NCBI GenBank assembly: GCA_027027485.1
Contig: JALVLL010000061.1
Coordinates: 1 to 15,244, forward strand
DNA length: 15,244 bases
DNA from: Candidatus Bipolaricaulota bacterium
GTDB lineage: Bacteria > Bipolaricaulota > Bipolaricaulia > Bipolaricaulales > Bipolaricaulaceae
Direction of reading: 5' to 3'
In this document: piece after piece, positions 1-7,637 of the stretch
How the letters are laid out: each line of letters begins with the position of its first letter
Numbering within the stretch: the stretch's first letter is position 1
The notes under the pieces: generated by a model
Database searches by the model: none
Told to the model about the DNA's origin: nothing
The model's input: only the letters and a program-made list of their open reading frames with translations
Translations under genes and position numbers: made by a program

Positions 1-553
1 TCACGAAGGAGAGCGCCACATACTCCACTTGGAGATCGCGGGCCATGCGCAACGATTCCCGGTCGGCCGGGGTCAAGGGAGGGTAGGGGAGCTCCACCCC
101 CGGGACGTTTATCCCTTTCCCCGAGGAGACCTTCCCCCCGTGGACCACTTTGGCAACGAGCCTGTCCCTCTCCTTCCCCACGACCTCGAGCTCCACCGCC
201 CCATCGGAGATGAGCACCTTGGCCCCCAGAGGGACGTGCTCCGGAAGGTCCTCCTGCCTCATCGGCAACCCTCCCCTTCCCAACACCACTACGTCCCCCG
301 GGGAAAGCTCCACCTCCTCGGGCAGCTCCCCCAGCCGCACCTTCGGCCCCCGGGTATCGATCATCGCCCCTAGGGGTATCCCCCTATCCCGGCCCACCTC
401 CCGGGCGAGCCCGATGTACCTCTCGTGGTCGGACCTGCTCCCATGGGAGGTATTGATCCTGGCGAAATCCATCCCCGCCGCGGACATCTCCGCGAGGACT
501 TCCACCGAGGAACACGCCGGGCCCACGGTGGCGACCACCTTGGTGCGTTTCAT
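1..553 (-). CDS. pyk: Pyruvate kinase, N-terminal part (runs off left edge)
   Basis: Pyruvate kinase makes pyruvate and ATP from phosphoenolpyruvate and ADP in the last step of glycolysis. Reading down from ATG at 553-551, the first 184 codons are open to the window edge. Seen: the opening strand KVVATVGPAC at residues 5-14, the substrate-site segment RINTSHG (family form RxNFSHG, so the usual Phe is Thr here), DTRGPKVRLG (family DTKGPEIR), the B-domain segment GKGINVPGVEL, and DLQVEYVALSFV, where the barrel resumes. The start sits exactly where the conserved fold begins, so it is well placed, yet no Shine-Dalgarno is visible. A TAACCT hexamer lies 10 nt upstream, which would suit a leaderless transcript (inference). 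The gene is divergent from rnpA, with about 50-75 nt between the starts. Roughly 60% of the protein, including the rest of the barrel and any C-terminal allosteric domain, lies outside the window. Confidence 0.93.
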   Translation of the reverse strand, partial: MKRTKVVATVGPACSSVEVLAEMSAAGMDFARINTSHGSRSDHERYIGLAREVGRDRGIPLGAMIDTRGPKVRLGELPEEVELSPGDVVVLGRGGLPMRQEDLPEHVPLGAKVLISDGAVELEVVGKERDRLVAKVVHGGKVSSGKGINVPGVELPYPPLTPADRESLRMARDLQVEYVALSFV

Positions 554-604
554 GGCGCCGTGTAGGTTACCGGGGCGACGGGATGCGGAAAAGGTTGAGA
601 ACGG

Positions 605-1030
605 GTGGGGACTCGGATAAGGTTTCATGTGCCACCGGATCAACGATTCCGTCCGGAACACCGTCTGCGACGCAAAAGGGATATCGACCGTGTGTTCCGC
701 GAGGGGAAACGCGTCGAAGGGCGGTGGTTCCGGTTCGTGCTCCTCCCCAAGGACGACGGGGTCCCCAGGATCCTGGTCGTGGTGGGGAGGAAGGTGGGTA
801 AGGCGGTGGTGCGGAACCGGGTGAAGCGTGCCGTAAGGGAGGGGTTCCGCAAGAACAAGGAACTCTTCGCGGGCTTGGATCTAGTGGTGATCGCCAAGCC
901 CGAGGTGGGTCGTATAAAGAAACCGGGCGATATCGAAGCGTTGTTCCTTCGGGAATTCAAGGAGGTGAGGGATGCCTCAGGAGATACTCCTCACGAAAGA
1001 GGGCTACGAGAAGAAGAAAAAGCAGCTTGA
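605..1030 (+). CDS. rnpA: Ribonuclease P protein component
   Basis: This is the protein subunit of RNase P, which helps the catalytic RNA trim the 5' leader of precursor tRNAs. The family pattern is clear: RLRRKRDIDRVFREGKR near the N-terminus (central cleft start), then VGRKVGKAVVRNRVKRAVRE, the basic RNR helix that binds RNase P RNA, then a DLVVIAKP strand. The longest frame begins at GTG 605 (141 residues). GTG 629 (133 residues) is an equally good start, with AAGG at 619-622 six nt upstream; family alignment favours a short N-terminus, so 629 may be the real one. The last 59 nt overlap greA, and the acidic/basic tail (GLREEEKAA) goes beyond the usual domain end. The usual upstream partner rpmH (ribosomal protein L34) is absent; the neighbours are greA and lysS. 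Confidence 0.92.
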   Translation: MGTRIRFHVPPDQRFRPEHRLRRKRDIDRVFREGKRVEGRWFRFVLLPKDDGVPRILVVVGRKVGKAVVRNRVKRAVREGFRKNKELFAGLDLVVIAKPEVGRIKKPGDIEALFLREFKEVRDASGDTPHERGLREEEKAA

Positions 1031-1448
1031 GGAGCTCGAGCACAAGCTCTACCACGAGATCCCCCAGCGCCTCAAGGAGGCCAAGGAGCGCGGCGGCGAC
1101 CTCCTGGAGAACCGGGAGTACGTCTACCTCAAGAACGAGCAGGAGATCATCGAACGCGAGGTCCGCAGGCTCCGTGAGCTTCTGGAGAACGCGCGCATCA
1201 TCTCCGAGGATGAGATCAGGGGCGACACCGTGGGGATCGGGACCCAGGTGATCCTGGAGGACACCGAGACCGGGGAGTTCGACACCTATACCCTGGTCTC
1301 CCCGGCGGAGGTGGACCTGTTGGCCAAGCGTATCGGGATCGACTCCCCGGTGGGAGCCGCCCTCATAGGCCACACCCAGGGCGACACCATCGTGGTCCAG
1401 ACCCCCTTGGGCAAGCGCCGCTACCGCATCCTCGGCGTGGAGAAGTAG
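972..1448 (+). CDS. greA: Transcript cleavage factor GreA
   Basis: GreA enters the secondary channel of backtracked RNA polymerase and stimulates cleavage of the extruded RNA 3' end. At 158 residues it has the standard length. The N-terminal coiled coil (about 8-78) carries the tip motif GGDLLENREY, with the catalytic acidic pair at D43 and E46 (E. coli D41/E44), which separates it from transcription-inhibiting Gre-like factors that lack the pair. The C-terminal FKBP-like domain ends with SPVGAALIGHTQGD and TPLGKRRYRI, both typical. The start ATG follows a very strong GGAGGTGAGG at 961-970 that lies inside rnpA, so it can be translated independently despite the 59-nt overlap. lysS follows after 10 nt. 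A greA-lysS pairing is common in bacteria. Confidence 0.97.
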   Translation: MPQEILLTKEGYEKKKKQLEELEHKLYHEIPQRLKEAKERGGDLLENREYVYLKNEQEIIEREVRRLRELLENARIISEDEIRGDTVGIGTQVILEDTETGEFDTYTLVSPAEVDLLAKRIGIDSPVGAALIGHTQGDTIVVQTPLGKRRYRILGVEK

Positions 1449-1458
1449 GGGGGAAGGT

Positions 1459-2928
1459 TTGGCCGAGGAGCTCGTCAAGGTCCGCCAGGAGAAGCTCCAA
1501 CGCCTCCGGGAGCGGGGGATAGACCCGTACCCCTACAGGTTCGAGAGGACCCACCTCGCCGCGGAAATCAAGGGCCGCTTCGGGAAGCTACCCCCGGCCT
1601 CCCGTTCCGGGGAGGAGGCCAGGGTGGCCGGGAGGATCTTCTCCATACGCCGGATGGGGAGGATAACCTTCGCGGACCTCCGGGACGCGAGCGGCCGCAT
1701 CCAGCTCTTCCTCTCCCGTCCTGTGCTCGGGGACGAGGCCTACGAACTCTTCCGGGAACTCGACCTCGGCGACATCATCGGCGCCTGGGGCGAGGTCATC
1801 ACCACGAAGACCGGGGAACTCTCCCTGGAGGTCCGGGGCTTCGAGATCCTGGCCAAGGCCCTGAGGCCCCTCCCCGAGAAGTGGCACGGGCTCCGGGATC
1901 CCGAGAAGCGCTACCGCTACCGGGAGCTGGATCTCCTCACCAACGAGAAGGCCCACCGAGTGATCCTGGACCGCTCCCGGATCATCAGGACCATGAGGGG
2001 CTTCCTGGAGGAGCGGGGGTTCATCGAGGTGGAGACCCCGATCCTCCAGCCCATCCCCGGGGGAGCGGCGGCCCGCCCCTTCGTCACCCATCACAACGCC
2101 CTGGACCGGGATCTTTACCTGCGGATCGCGCCCGAGCTCTACCTGAAGCGGTTGCTGGTGGCGGGCTACGAGAAGGTATACGAACTGGGGAAGAACTTCC
2201 GCAACGAGGGGATCTCCACCCAACACAACCCCGAGTTCACCGCCCTGGAGGCCTATGAGGCCTACGCCGATTACCACGATGCCATGGAACTCGCCGAGGA
2301 GATGCTGTGCCGCTGCGTGGAGGACCTCCACGGGAAGCTCAGGATCGAGTACCAGGGGAAGGAGGTGGACCTCTCCCGTCCCTGGCGGAAGGTGACCCTC
2401 TATGAGCTGATCTCGGACGAATTCGGCCTCGACCCCGAGGCCCCGCTGCCGGAGCTCCTTTCCGAGATGGGGCGGCGCGGGATCGAGTACCCGGAGCACC
2501 TCGCCCGGGGCCCCAAGGGGAAGGTCCTCGAGCACCTCCTGGAGCTCCTCGAGGAGCGCCTGATAGGCCCCACCTTCGTGATGGACTACCCCCTGGACAT
2601 CTCCCCCTTGGCGAAAAGGAAACGGGGCAACCCCGAGCTCGTGGAGCGGTTCGAGCTTTTCATCGCCGGGTTCGAGGTGGCCAATGCCTTCTCGGAGCTC
2701 AACGACCCCGAGGAGCAGAGGGAGCGGTTCCTCATGCAGGAGCGGCTACGGGCGGCCGGGGACGAGGAGGCCCACCGGATCGACGAGACGTTCCTGCGGG
2801 CCCTGGAACACGGGATGCCCCCCGCGGCGGGGATCGGCTTCGGGGTGGACCGGATCGTCATGATCCTCACCGATTCCCCCTCCATCCGCGAGGTGATCGC
2901 CTTCCCCCTGGTGGGCGAGCGCCGATGA
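1459..2928 (+). CDS. lysS: Lysyl-tRNA synthetase, class II
   Basis: Charges tRNA-Lys with lysine in the cytoplasm. The 489-residue length is normal. The N-terminal half is an OB-fold anticodon-binding domain (about 45-145, with VAGRIFSIRRMGRITFADLRDASG). The catalytic core has motif 1 (FLEERGFIEVETPILQPIPG), motif 2 (FRNEGISTQHNPEFT, with the ATP-binding Arg at 248) and motif 3 (GFGVDRIVMILTDSPSIREV, Arg 465). The GGAAARPFVTHHNALD segment is typical of bacterial LysRS. The start is TTG at 1459 with the purine run AGGGGGG at 1447-1453 five nt upstream; the protein then opens in register with other LysRS (LRERGIDPYPYRF), so no longer or shorter start is needed. The stop overlaps the next start as ATGA at 2925-2928, implying translational coupling with the phosphatase gene. 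Confidence 0.97.
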   Translation: MAEELVKVRQEKLQRLRERGIDPYPYRFERTHLAAEIKGRFGKLPPASRSGEEARVAGRIFSIRRMGRITFADLRDASGRIQLFLSRPVLGDEAYELFRELDLGDIIGAWGEVITTKTGELSLEVRGFEILAKALRPLPEKWHGLRDPEKRYRYRELDLLTNEKAHRVILDRSRIIRTMRGFLEERGFIEVETPILQPIPGGAAARPFVTHHNALDRDLYLRIAPELYLKRLLVAGYEKVYELGKNFRNEGISTQHNPEFTALEAYEAYADYHDAMELAEEMLCRCVEDLHGKLRIEYQGKEVDLSRPWRKVTLYELISDEFGLDPEAPLPELLSEMGRRGIEYPEHLARGPKGKVLEHLLELLEERLIGPTFVMDYPLDISPLAKRKRGNPELVERFELFIAGFEVANAFSELNDPEEQRERFLMQERLRAAGDEEAHRIDETFLRALEHGMPPAAGIGFGVDRIVMILTDSPSIREVIAFPLVGERR

Positions 2929-3509
2929 CCCTCTCCTGGTGGAACCGGCTGGGTTGGCTTCTCGAGGGCCTCACCGACAGGATCCTCCTCTGGGACCACA
3001 GGACCCTCATCTCGATAAGCTCCTCGAAGGTTCTCCGGAGGCTCGACGGGCTTCTCCTTTTGGCCTCTTACCTCGGCGACGGGTACCTGTGGGGCCTTTT
3101 CGGGGTCTGGCTTATCTTCCTCGGGGGGAGGGAGGAGCGGACGAACGTACTTGTCGGACTGGCGGTGGCCGTGGTACAGTTATCACTGGTGAAGCTACTC
3201 AAGCTCGTCTTCGCGCGGGAGCGCCCGCCGGTCTTGGTGCCGGTGAGGCGCGTTTTTATTTTGGACTCCCACGCGTTCCCTTCCGGACACGCCACCCTGG
3301 CCTTCGGGATGGCGACGCTCACCCTGCGGTTTTATCCGCAATGGATCGGGCTCGTTTCCTTGGTCTACGCCCTGGCGACGATCATCGCCATCTCCCGGGT
3401 CTACCTGCGCGAGCACTACCCGTTGGACGTCATCGGGGGGGTGATACTGGGCACAGCCTCGGCTTGGTTTCTGGGGCCGGTGTTCAAAACGGCGATCGTC
3501 TGGAGGTGA
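2925..3509 (+). CDS. PAP2-family membrane phosphatase (lipid phosphatase type)
   Basis: A 194-residue integral membrane protein of the PAP2 (type 2 phosphatidic acid phosphatase) superfamily. All three signature motifs are intact: KX6RP (K93 to R100-P101), PSGH (119-122, with catalytic-support His122) and SRX5HX3D (S157-R158, nucleophile His164, Asp168). Hydrophobic stretches near 42-67, 75-92, 122-136, 141-157 and 168-186 fit five or six membrane helices. Family members remove phosphate from undecaprenyl pyrophosphate, phosphatidic acid or phosphatidylglycerol phosphate; the motifs do not tell which, and a UppP/BacA-replacing role in cell-wall lipid recycling is one option (inference). It starts at ATG within the lysS stop (ATGA) and ends 8 nt before the aminotransferase start, so it is embedded in the operon. 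Confidence 0.9.
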   Translation: MTLSWWNRLGWLLEGLTDRILLWDHRTLISISSSKVLRRLDGLLLLASYLGDGYLWGLFGVWLIFLGGREERTNVLVGLAVAVVQLSLVKLLKLVFARERPPVLVPVRRVFILDSHAFPSGHATLAFGMATLTLRFYPQWIGLVSLVYALATIIAISRVYLREHYPLDVIGGVILGTASAWFLGPVFKTAIVWR

Positions 3510-3517
3510 GGAGGGAG

Positions 3518-4738
3518 ATGGAGAGGTTCTTTTCCCGGAGGGCCAGGACCATCAGGAGATCGGTCCTCAGGGAGCTTTTGAAGTTCACTCAGAGGCCCGA
3601 GGTCATCTCCTTCGCGGGGGGTACTCCCGATCCGGAGACCTTCCCCAAGGACGAGCTTTCCCGGATCGCCGCCGAGGAGATCGCCCGCAACTACGCCAAG
3701 TGCCTCCAGTACTCCACCACCGAAGGCGATACCAAGCTACGGGAGGTGCTCCTGAAGCTCTTCGCCGGGGAGGGGATAGAGGCGACCCTGGACGAGATCA
3801 TCATCACCACCGCTTCCCAGCAGGGACTCGACCTCGTGGCGAAGACCTTCATCGATCCCGGGGACGTGGTTTATATGGAGCTCCCGAGTTACATCGGGGC
3901 GATCCAGGCCTTCAGGGCCTTCCAGGCGGAGCTGGTGGGGGTTCCGCTGGAAGAGGACGGGATGGACCTCGAGGCCTTGAGGGAGCGCATCCGCGCCGAC
4001 AAGAGGGAGGGACGGAGGCCGAAGTTCATCTACGTCATCCCGGACTTCCAGAACCCGACGGGGGTGTGCTGGTCCCGGGAAAAGAGGTTGAAGCTCCTCG
4101 AGATCGCCTCCGAGGAGGACCTACTGGTGGTGGAGGACGCCCCCTACCGGCCCCTCAGGTTCCGGGGCGAGCACATACCATCCCTCAAGGCTTTGGACGA
4201 GGAAGGCCGGGTGGTCTTCCTCTTCACCCTCTCCAAGATCCTCGTCCCGGGGCTTCGGGTGGCGGCCCTGGTGGGCGACCGGGAGATAGTGTCGAAGGTG
4301 GTGGCGGTGAAACAGGCCGCCGACCTCTGCACCCCGGCCCTCACCCAGGCCCTGGCGTACCGGTTCCTCGCGGAGAGCGACATCGCCGGGCACATCGAGA
4401 CGATCCGCGCCCACTACCGCAGAAAGCGCGACGCCATGATCGAGGCCCTGGAACGTCATATGCCCGAGGGGGTGAGGTGGACCAGGCCCGACGGGGGCCT
4501 TTTCCTGTGGGTGGCCCTGCCCGAGGGGGCCGACACCGAACGCATGTTCCCCAAGGCCCTGGAACGCAAAGTGGCCTATGTGATCGGGACCCCGTTCTTC
4601 GTCGACGGGAGCGGCCGGAACACCATGCGGCTCTCCTTCGCCATCGCCACCGAGGAGCAGATCGAAGAGGGGATAAGGAGGCTCTCGGAGGTGGTGCGGG
4701 AGGAGCTGGCCGCCGTCTCGGCCGCGGCCGGGCTCTGA
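3518..4738 (+). CDS. PLP-dependent class I/II aminotransferase (LysN/ARO8-like)
   Basis: A 406-residue fold-type I aminotransferase that moves amino groups between an amino acid and a 2-oxo acid. Seen: SFAGGTPDPETFP near the N-terminus, TASQQGLDLVAKTF (phosphate-loop region), PDFQNPTG with the conserved Asn, VVEDAPYRPLRF with Asp and Tyr contacts to PLP, the Schiff-base lysine in FTLSKILVPGLR (Lys240), and MRLSFA with the carboxylate-binding Arg. The FAGGTPD opening and SKILVPGLR box resemble the 2-aminoadipate/MocR-type subgroup (Thermus LysN, archaeal ARO8-like enzymes), which often accept several substrates, so I name no specific substrate. ATG 3518 follows GGAGGTGAGGAGGGAG, a very strong ribosome site; an open frame continues upstream but runs antiparallel to the well-supported PAP2 gene frame and is not coding. 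It is the last gene of the rnpA-greA-lysS run. Confidence 0.9.
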   Translation: MERFFSRRARTIRRSVLRELLKFTQRPEVISFAGGTPDPETFPKDELSRIAAEEIARNYAKCLQYSTTEGDTKLREVLLKLFAGEGIEATLDEIIITTASQQGLDLVAKTFIDPGDVVYMELPSYIGAIQAFRAFQAELVGVPLEEDGMDLEALRERIRADKREGRRPKFIYVIPDFQNPTGVCWSREKRLKLLEIASEEDLLVVEDAPYRPLRFRGEHIPSLKALDEEGRVVFLFTLSKILVPGLRVAALVGDREIVSKVVAVKQAADLCTPALTQALAYRFLAESDIAGHIETIRAHYRRKRDAMIEALERHMPEGVRWTRPDGGLFLWVALPEGADTERMFPKALERKVAYVIGTPFFVDGSGRNTMRLSFAIATEEQIEEGIRRLSEVVREELAAVSAAAGL

Positions 4739-4750
4739 TAGGGTTTACCG

Positions 4751-4780
4751 GAAGCGCCCCCACCGCCGGGGGCGCTTCTT
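4751..4780 (+). terminator. Rho-independent-like terminator after the aminotransferase gene
   Basis: A perfect 11-bp stem, GAAGCGCCCCC at 4751-4761 paired with GGGGGCGCTTC at 4768-4778, with a 6-nt loop. The T-tract is short (TT, then AATCCCGTTT), so it is a strong hairpin with a weak tail. It begins 12 nt after the aminotransferase stop, and prfA restarts 46 nt later, which marks the end of the rnpA-to-aminotransferase transcription unit. Confidence 0.8.
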
Positions 4781-4788
4781 AATCCCGT

Positions 4789-4817
4789 TTGATGGGATTC
4801 CCGGGTTCAATTAGGCT
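4789..4817 (+). promoter_or_regulatory. Possible prfA promoter giving a leaderless mRNA
   Basis: TTGATG (4789-4794) lies 17 nt before TAGGCT (4812-4817), and the prfA ATG follows after 9 nt, where transcription would itself be expected to start. No convincing Shine-Dalgarno sits at the right distance. The -10 is poor (matches only TA...T), so this is tentative. Confidence 0.3.
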
Positions 4818-4826
4818 TCCTGCGGC

Positions 4827-5900
4827 ATGTTCGAAAAGGTCCTCAAGGCCCTGGAGCAACTCGAGGGAGAGCTCTCCGAGCTCGAGAAGAGGCTCGGGGA
4901 CGCGGACATCGCCGGGACAAAGGGATACGCCGAGTTATCACGCCGCTACTCCTGGCTTTCCGAGGTGGTCTCCAAAGGGAGGAAACTCAGGGAACTCCTC
5001 CGGGAGATGGAGGAGGAGAGGGAGCTACTGGAGGAGAGCCCCGACGGCGAGTTCGCCGAGGAGATAAGGAAGGACCTGAAAAGGAACGAGGAAGAAGCCC
5101 AAAGGCTCCTGAAGGAGCTCGTACGGGAACTCGTCCCCAAACGCCCCGAGGACGAGAGGAACGCCATCGTGGAGATAAGGGCCGGGGCCGGGGGGGAGGA
5201 GTCGGCCCTGTTCGTGGCGGACCTCTTCCGGATGTATTCCCGGTATGCCGAGCGCAAGGGTTGGAAGGTGAAGGTCCTGGATTCCCATCCCACCGACCTC
5301 GGCGGCTACAAGCAGATAACCTTCGCGGTGGAGGGGAAAGGAGCCTACGGGAGGCTCAGGTACGAGTCCGGGGTCCACCGGGTGCAACGGGTGCCGGTGA
5401 CGGAATCGTCGGGCAGGATCCACACCTCCACCGCCACGGTGGCGGTGCTCCCGGAGATGGAGGAGGTGGACATCGAGATCAGGCCCGAGGACCTCAAGAT
5501 CGAGACCTTCCGCGCAGGAGGCCCCGGCGGCCAGCACATGCAGAAGAACGAGACCGCCGTGCGGATCACCCACATCCCCACCGGGATCACCGTCTCCTGC
5601 CAGGACGAACGCTCCCAGTACCAGAACAAGGTCCAGGCCCTCAGGATCCTCAGGGCGCGCCTCTGGGAGATCAAGGAAAGGGAGCGTCAGAGGAAACTAC
5701 AGGAGACCCGGCGCCGCCAGATCGGTACCGGCGACCGCTCCGAAAAGATCCGCACCTACAACTTCCCCCAGAACCGGGTCACCGACCACCGCATAAACTT
5801 CACCACCTACAGGCTCCAGGAGGTCCTGGACGGGGACCTCGATATCCTCACCGACCCCCTCTTCGAGGCGGAACTGGAGCGGTCCCTCGACGGGGGCTGA
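4827..5900 (+). CDS. prfA: Peptide chain release factor 1 (RF1)
   Basis: RF1 reads UAA and UAG stop codons in the ribosomal A site and triggers peptide release. At 357 residues it has the normal length. Domain 1 is a charged coiled coil (about 1-105). The decoding motif is PVT at 190-192 within QRVPVTESSGRIHTST, the PxT signature of RF1, which excludes RF2 (SPF). The catalytic GGQ is at 234-236 in AGGPGGQHMQKNETAVRI, followed by the usual CQDERSQYQNK segment and the RIGTGDRSEKIRTYNFPQNR-type stretch (here beginning RQIGTGDRS). The ATG at 4827 gives the expected N-terminus but has only TTAGG about 11 nt upstream as a possible ribosome site. prmC/hemK, often next to prfA, is not here. Confidence 0.97.
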   Translation: MFEKVLKALEQLEGELSELEKRLGDADIAGTKGYAELSRRYSWLSEVVSKGRKLRELLREMEEERELLEESPDGEFAEEIRKDLKRNEEEAQRLLKELVRELVPKRPEDERNAIVEIRAGAGGEESALFVADLFRMYSRYAERKGWKVKVLDSHPTDLGGYKQITFAVEGKGAYGRLRYESGVHRVQRVPVTESSGRIHTSTATVAVLPEMEEVDIEIRPEDLKIETFRAGGPGGQHMQKNETAVRITHIPTGITVSCQDERSQYQNKVQALRILRARLWEIKERERQRKLQETRRRQIGTGDRSEKIRTYNFPQNRVTDHRINFTTYRLQEVLDGDLDILTDPLFEAELERSLDGG

Positions 5901-5922
5901 GGGCTGAGCTCCGTACCGAAAA

Positions 5923-5953
5923 TTGGTCCCGCGTATCCCCACCTTCCTATAAT
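5923..5953 (+). promoter_or_regulatory. Sigma70-type promoter for the glutamate block
   Basis: A perfect TATAAT at 5948-5953 stands out in an otherwise GC-rich stretch, 34 nt before the ATG of the glutamate-synthase-like gene. The best -35 is TTGGTC at 5923-5928 with a 19-nt spacer, which is long, so the -35 assignment is less sure than the -10. Confidence 0.6.
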
Positions 5954-5987
5954 AGAAATTGCAAAACTCCAAATGGGGGGTGGAACG

Positions 5988-7583
5988 ATGCGTGGTGATT
6001 TGGAGAACTCCCGCTCCACCAGCGGGACCGCCGTCAGGCTGAGGGACGTTTCCTCCATAAGCGGCATGTGCCCCATCTGCATCCGCGAATGCCCGGTGCT
6101 CTGTGAGATCAGCAAATCCGCGTTCAGGGGCAGAGAGGTGCTCTATCCGGTCCCGGAGGAATTCGGCAAGAGCACCGCCGCCTCCAACAAGGACTACGGG
6201 CTCAACTGGTCCCATATCCAGATCATGGTCACCACCCTCGGGGCCCGGGGGATAGAACCCGACCCGGACAAGGCCATCTTCCCCAACGTGGATATCTCCA
6301 CCTCGGTGGGGGGGATCCCCCTGAAGGTGCCGGTCATGATCGCGGCGCTGGGCTCCACCGCGGTGGCCAAGCGCCACTGGGAGGGACTCGCCATCGGGGC
6401 CGCCATATCGGGGACCATCCAGATCGTCGGGGAAAACGTCTGCGGCATGGACCCGGATGCCCGGTTCGAGAACGGGAAGGTGGTCCACTCGCCTGACATG
6501 GAGTTCCGCATCAAGACCTATCGGAAGTACTGGGACGGCACCCACGGTGATATCGGGGTCCAGACCAACGTCGAGGACCAACGGTTCGGCGTCGACGTGT
6601 ACGTGATCAAAGAGCTCGGGGTGAGGATCATCGAGCGCAAGTGGGGCCAGGGGGCGAAGTCCATCGGTGGGGAGGTCCGGATCTACGACCTGGACCGGGC
6701 CATCATGCTCAAGAAACGCGGCTACATCGTGATCCCCGACCCCGAGGACGAGGCGGTACAGGAGGCCTTCAGGAAGGGGATCTTCACCTCCTTCGAGCGT
6801 CACTCCCGCGTGGGGATGCCCGATGTGAAGGATTTCGTTGAGGACGTGGAGTGGCTCCGGCAACAGGGGGCCCAGAAGGTCTTCCTCAAGACCGGGGCCT
6901 ACAACCCCGCCGTCACCGCCTTCACCATGAAGTGCGCCTCGCTGGCGAAGGTGGACGCCGTAACCTTCGACGGCGCCGGGGGAGGAACGGGGATGAGCCC
7001 GGTGCCCATGATGAACGAGTCCGGGACCCCCACGGTCTACCTCCTGGCCCAGGTCCTGGAGTGCGCCCGGATCCTGAAGGAGAAGGGCAAACACGTGCCG
7101 GACATCGTCATAGCCGGGGGGTTCGTGAACGAGACCCAGATCCTCAAGGCCATCGCCATGAGCAACTTCGGCGGCGGACCCTATGTGAAGGCGGTAGCCA
7201 TGGCCCGGGCCCCCCTCACCGCGGTGATGAAGGCCGATTACTTCCTGGAACTCTCCAGAAACGGAGGGCTCCCCGCGAAGTTCGCCCAGCAGTACGGCGA
7301 CACCCCTGAGAAGTTCTTCTTCGTCTCCGATGAGCTCAGGCGGAGGTTCGGCGATGAGATCGGGAAGGGCATCCCCTGGCAGGCGGTGGCCCTCTACACC
7401 TACTTCGTGGACCGCATCGGGGTGGGGCTGCAACAGCTCCTCGCCGGCTGCCGCAAGTTCAAACTAAACCTCGCCGACAGGAACGACCTGGCCGCCCTCT
7501 CCGAGCGGGCGAGCAGGGTCACCGGGCTCCCCCTGATCGACGATCTGGCGAGGAAGAGCATTTCGGATATCCTTGACTTCTGA
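5988..7583 (+). CDS. Stand-alone FMN-type glutamate synthase-like protein with N-terminal Cys cluster
   Basis: A 531-residue protein matching the FMN-binding barrel of glutamate synthase large subunit (GltB central/FMN domain, Pfam Glu_synthase type). Seen: VMIAALGSTAVAKRHWEGLA early in the barrel, DGAGGGTGMSP at 328-338 (GltS form DGGTGASP, FMN phosphate region) and IVIAGGFVNETQILKAIA (barrel strand and helix equivalent to the GltS GG(L/V) segment). There is no N-terminal class II amidotransferase domain and no C-X5-C-X4-C [3Fe-4S] motif. Instead residues 28-39 hold CX2CX3CX3C (CPICIRECPVLC), which could bind an Fe-S cluster. I chose ATG 5988 because GGGGGG at 5975-5980 sits 7 nt upstream; an in-frame ATG at 5973 lies before that site. 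It is followed by gdhA after about 54 nt. True activity is unknown; an ammonia- or electron-linked glutamate-forming oxidoreductase is plausible. Confidence 0.8.
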   Translation: MRGDLENSRSTSGTAVRLRDVSSISGMCPICIRECPVLCEISKSAFRGREVLYPVPEEFGKSTAASNKDYGLNWSHIQIMVTTLGARGIEPDPDKAIFPNVDISTSVGGIPLKVPVMIAALGSTAVAKRHWEGLAIGAAISGTIQIVGENVCGMDPDARFENGKVVHSPDMEFRIKTYRKYWDGTHGDIGVQTNVEDQRFGVDVYVIKELGVRIIERKWGQGAKSIGGEVRIYDLDRAIMLKKRGYIVIPDPEDEAVQEAFRKGIFTSFERHSRVGMPDVKDFVEDVEWLRQQGAQKVFLKTGAYNPAVTAFTMKCASLAKVDAVTFDGAGGGTGMSPVPMMNESGTPTVYLLAQVLECARILKEKGKHVPDIVIAGGFVNETQILKAIAMSNFGGGPYVKAVAMARAPLTAVMKADYFLELSRNGGLPAKFAQQYGDTPEKFFFVSDELRRRFGDEIGKGIPWQAVALYTYFVDRIGVGLQQLLAGCRKFKLNLADRNDLAALSERASRVTGLPLIDDLARKSISDILDF

Positions 7584-7637
7584 ACCCCGAAGATAAACCC
7601 CAGATCGGAAAAAACCCGGGACAAAGGAGGGATGCCT

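Noticed and set aside
595..623. TTGAGA and TAAGGT 17 nt apart as an rnpA promoter
   Set aside because: Transcription would begin at about 630, after the start codon candidates at 605 and 629, and the -10 match is poor.
1588..2535. 315-residue minus-strand open frame opposite lysS
   Set aside because: Antisense shadow of a certain gene, without family motifs or a ribosome site of note.
2939..3517. N-terminal extension of the aminotransferase frame back to 2939
   Set aside because: It overlaps the PAP2 gene, whose three motifs are intact in another frame; the strong ribosome site before ATG 3518 fixes the start.
3700..4782. 360-residue plus-strand frame inside the aminotransferase gene
   Set aside because: Arg/Gly/Pro-rich out-of-frame translation of the aminotransferase; no motif.
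5697..7433. 578-residue minus-strand open frame opposite prfA and the glutamate-synthase-like gene
   Set aside because: It is antisense to two well-supported genes, is rich in Gly/His/Asp/Val/Pro/Leu as antisense GC-rich frames are, and shows no recognisable motif.
7584..7637. Independent promoter or terminator between the glutamate-synthase-like gene and gdhA
   Set aside because: I find only a ribosome site; no hairpin with a T-run and no clear -10/-35 pair.
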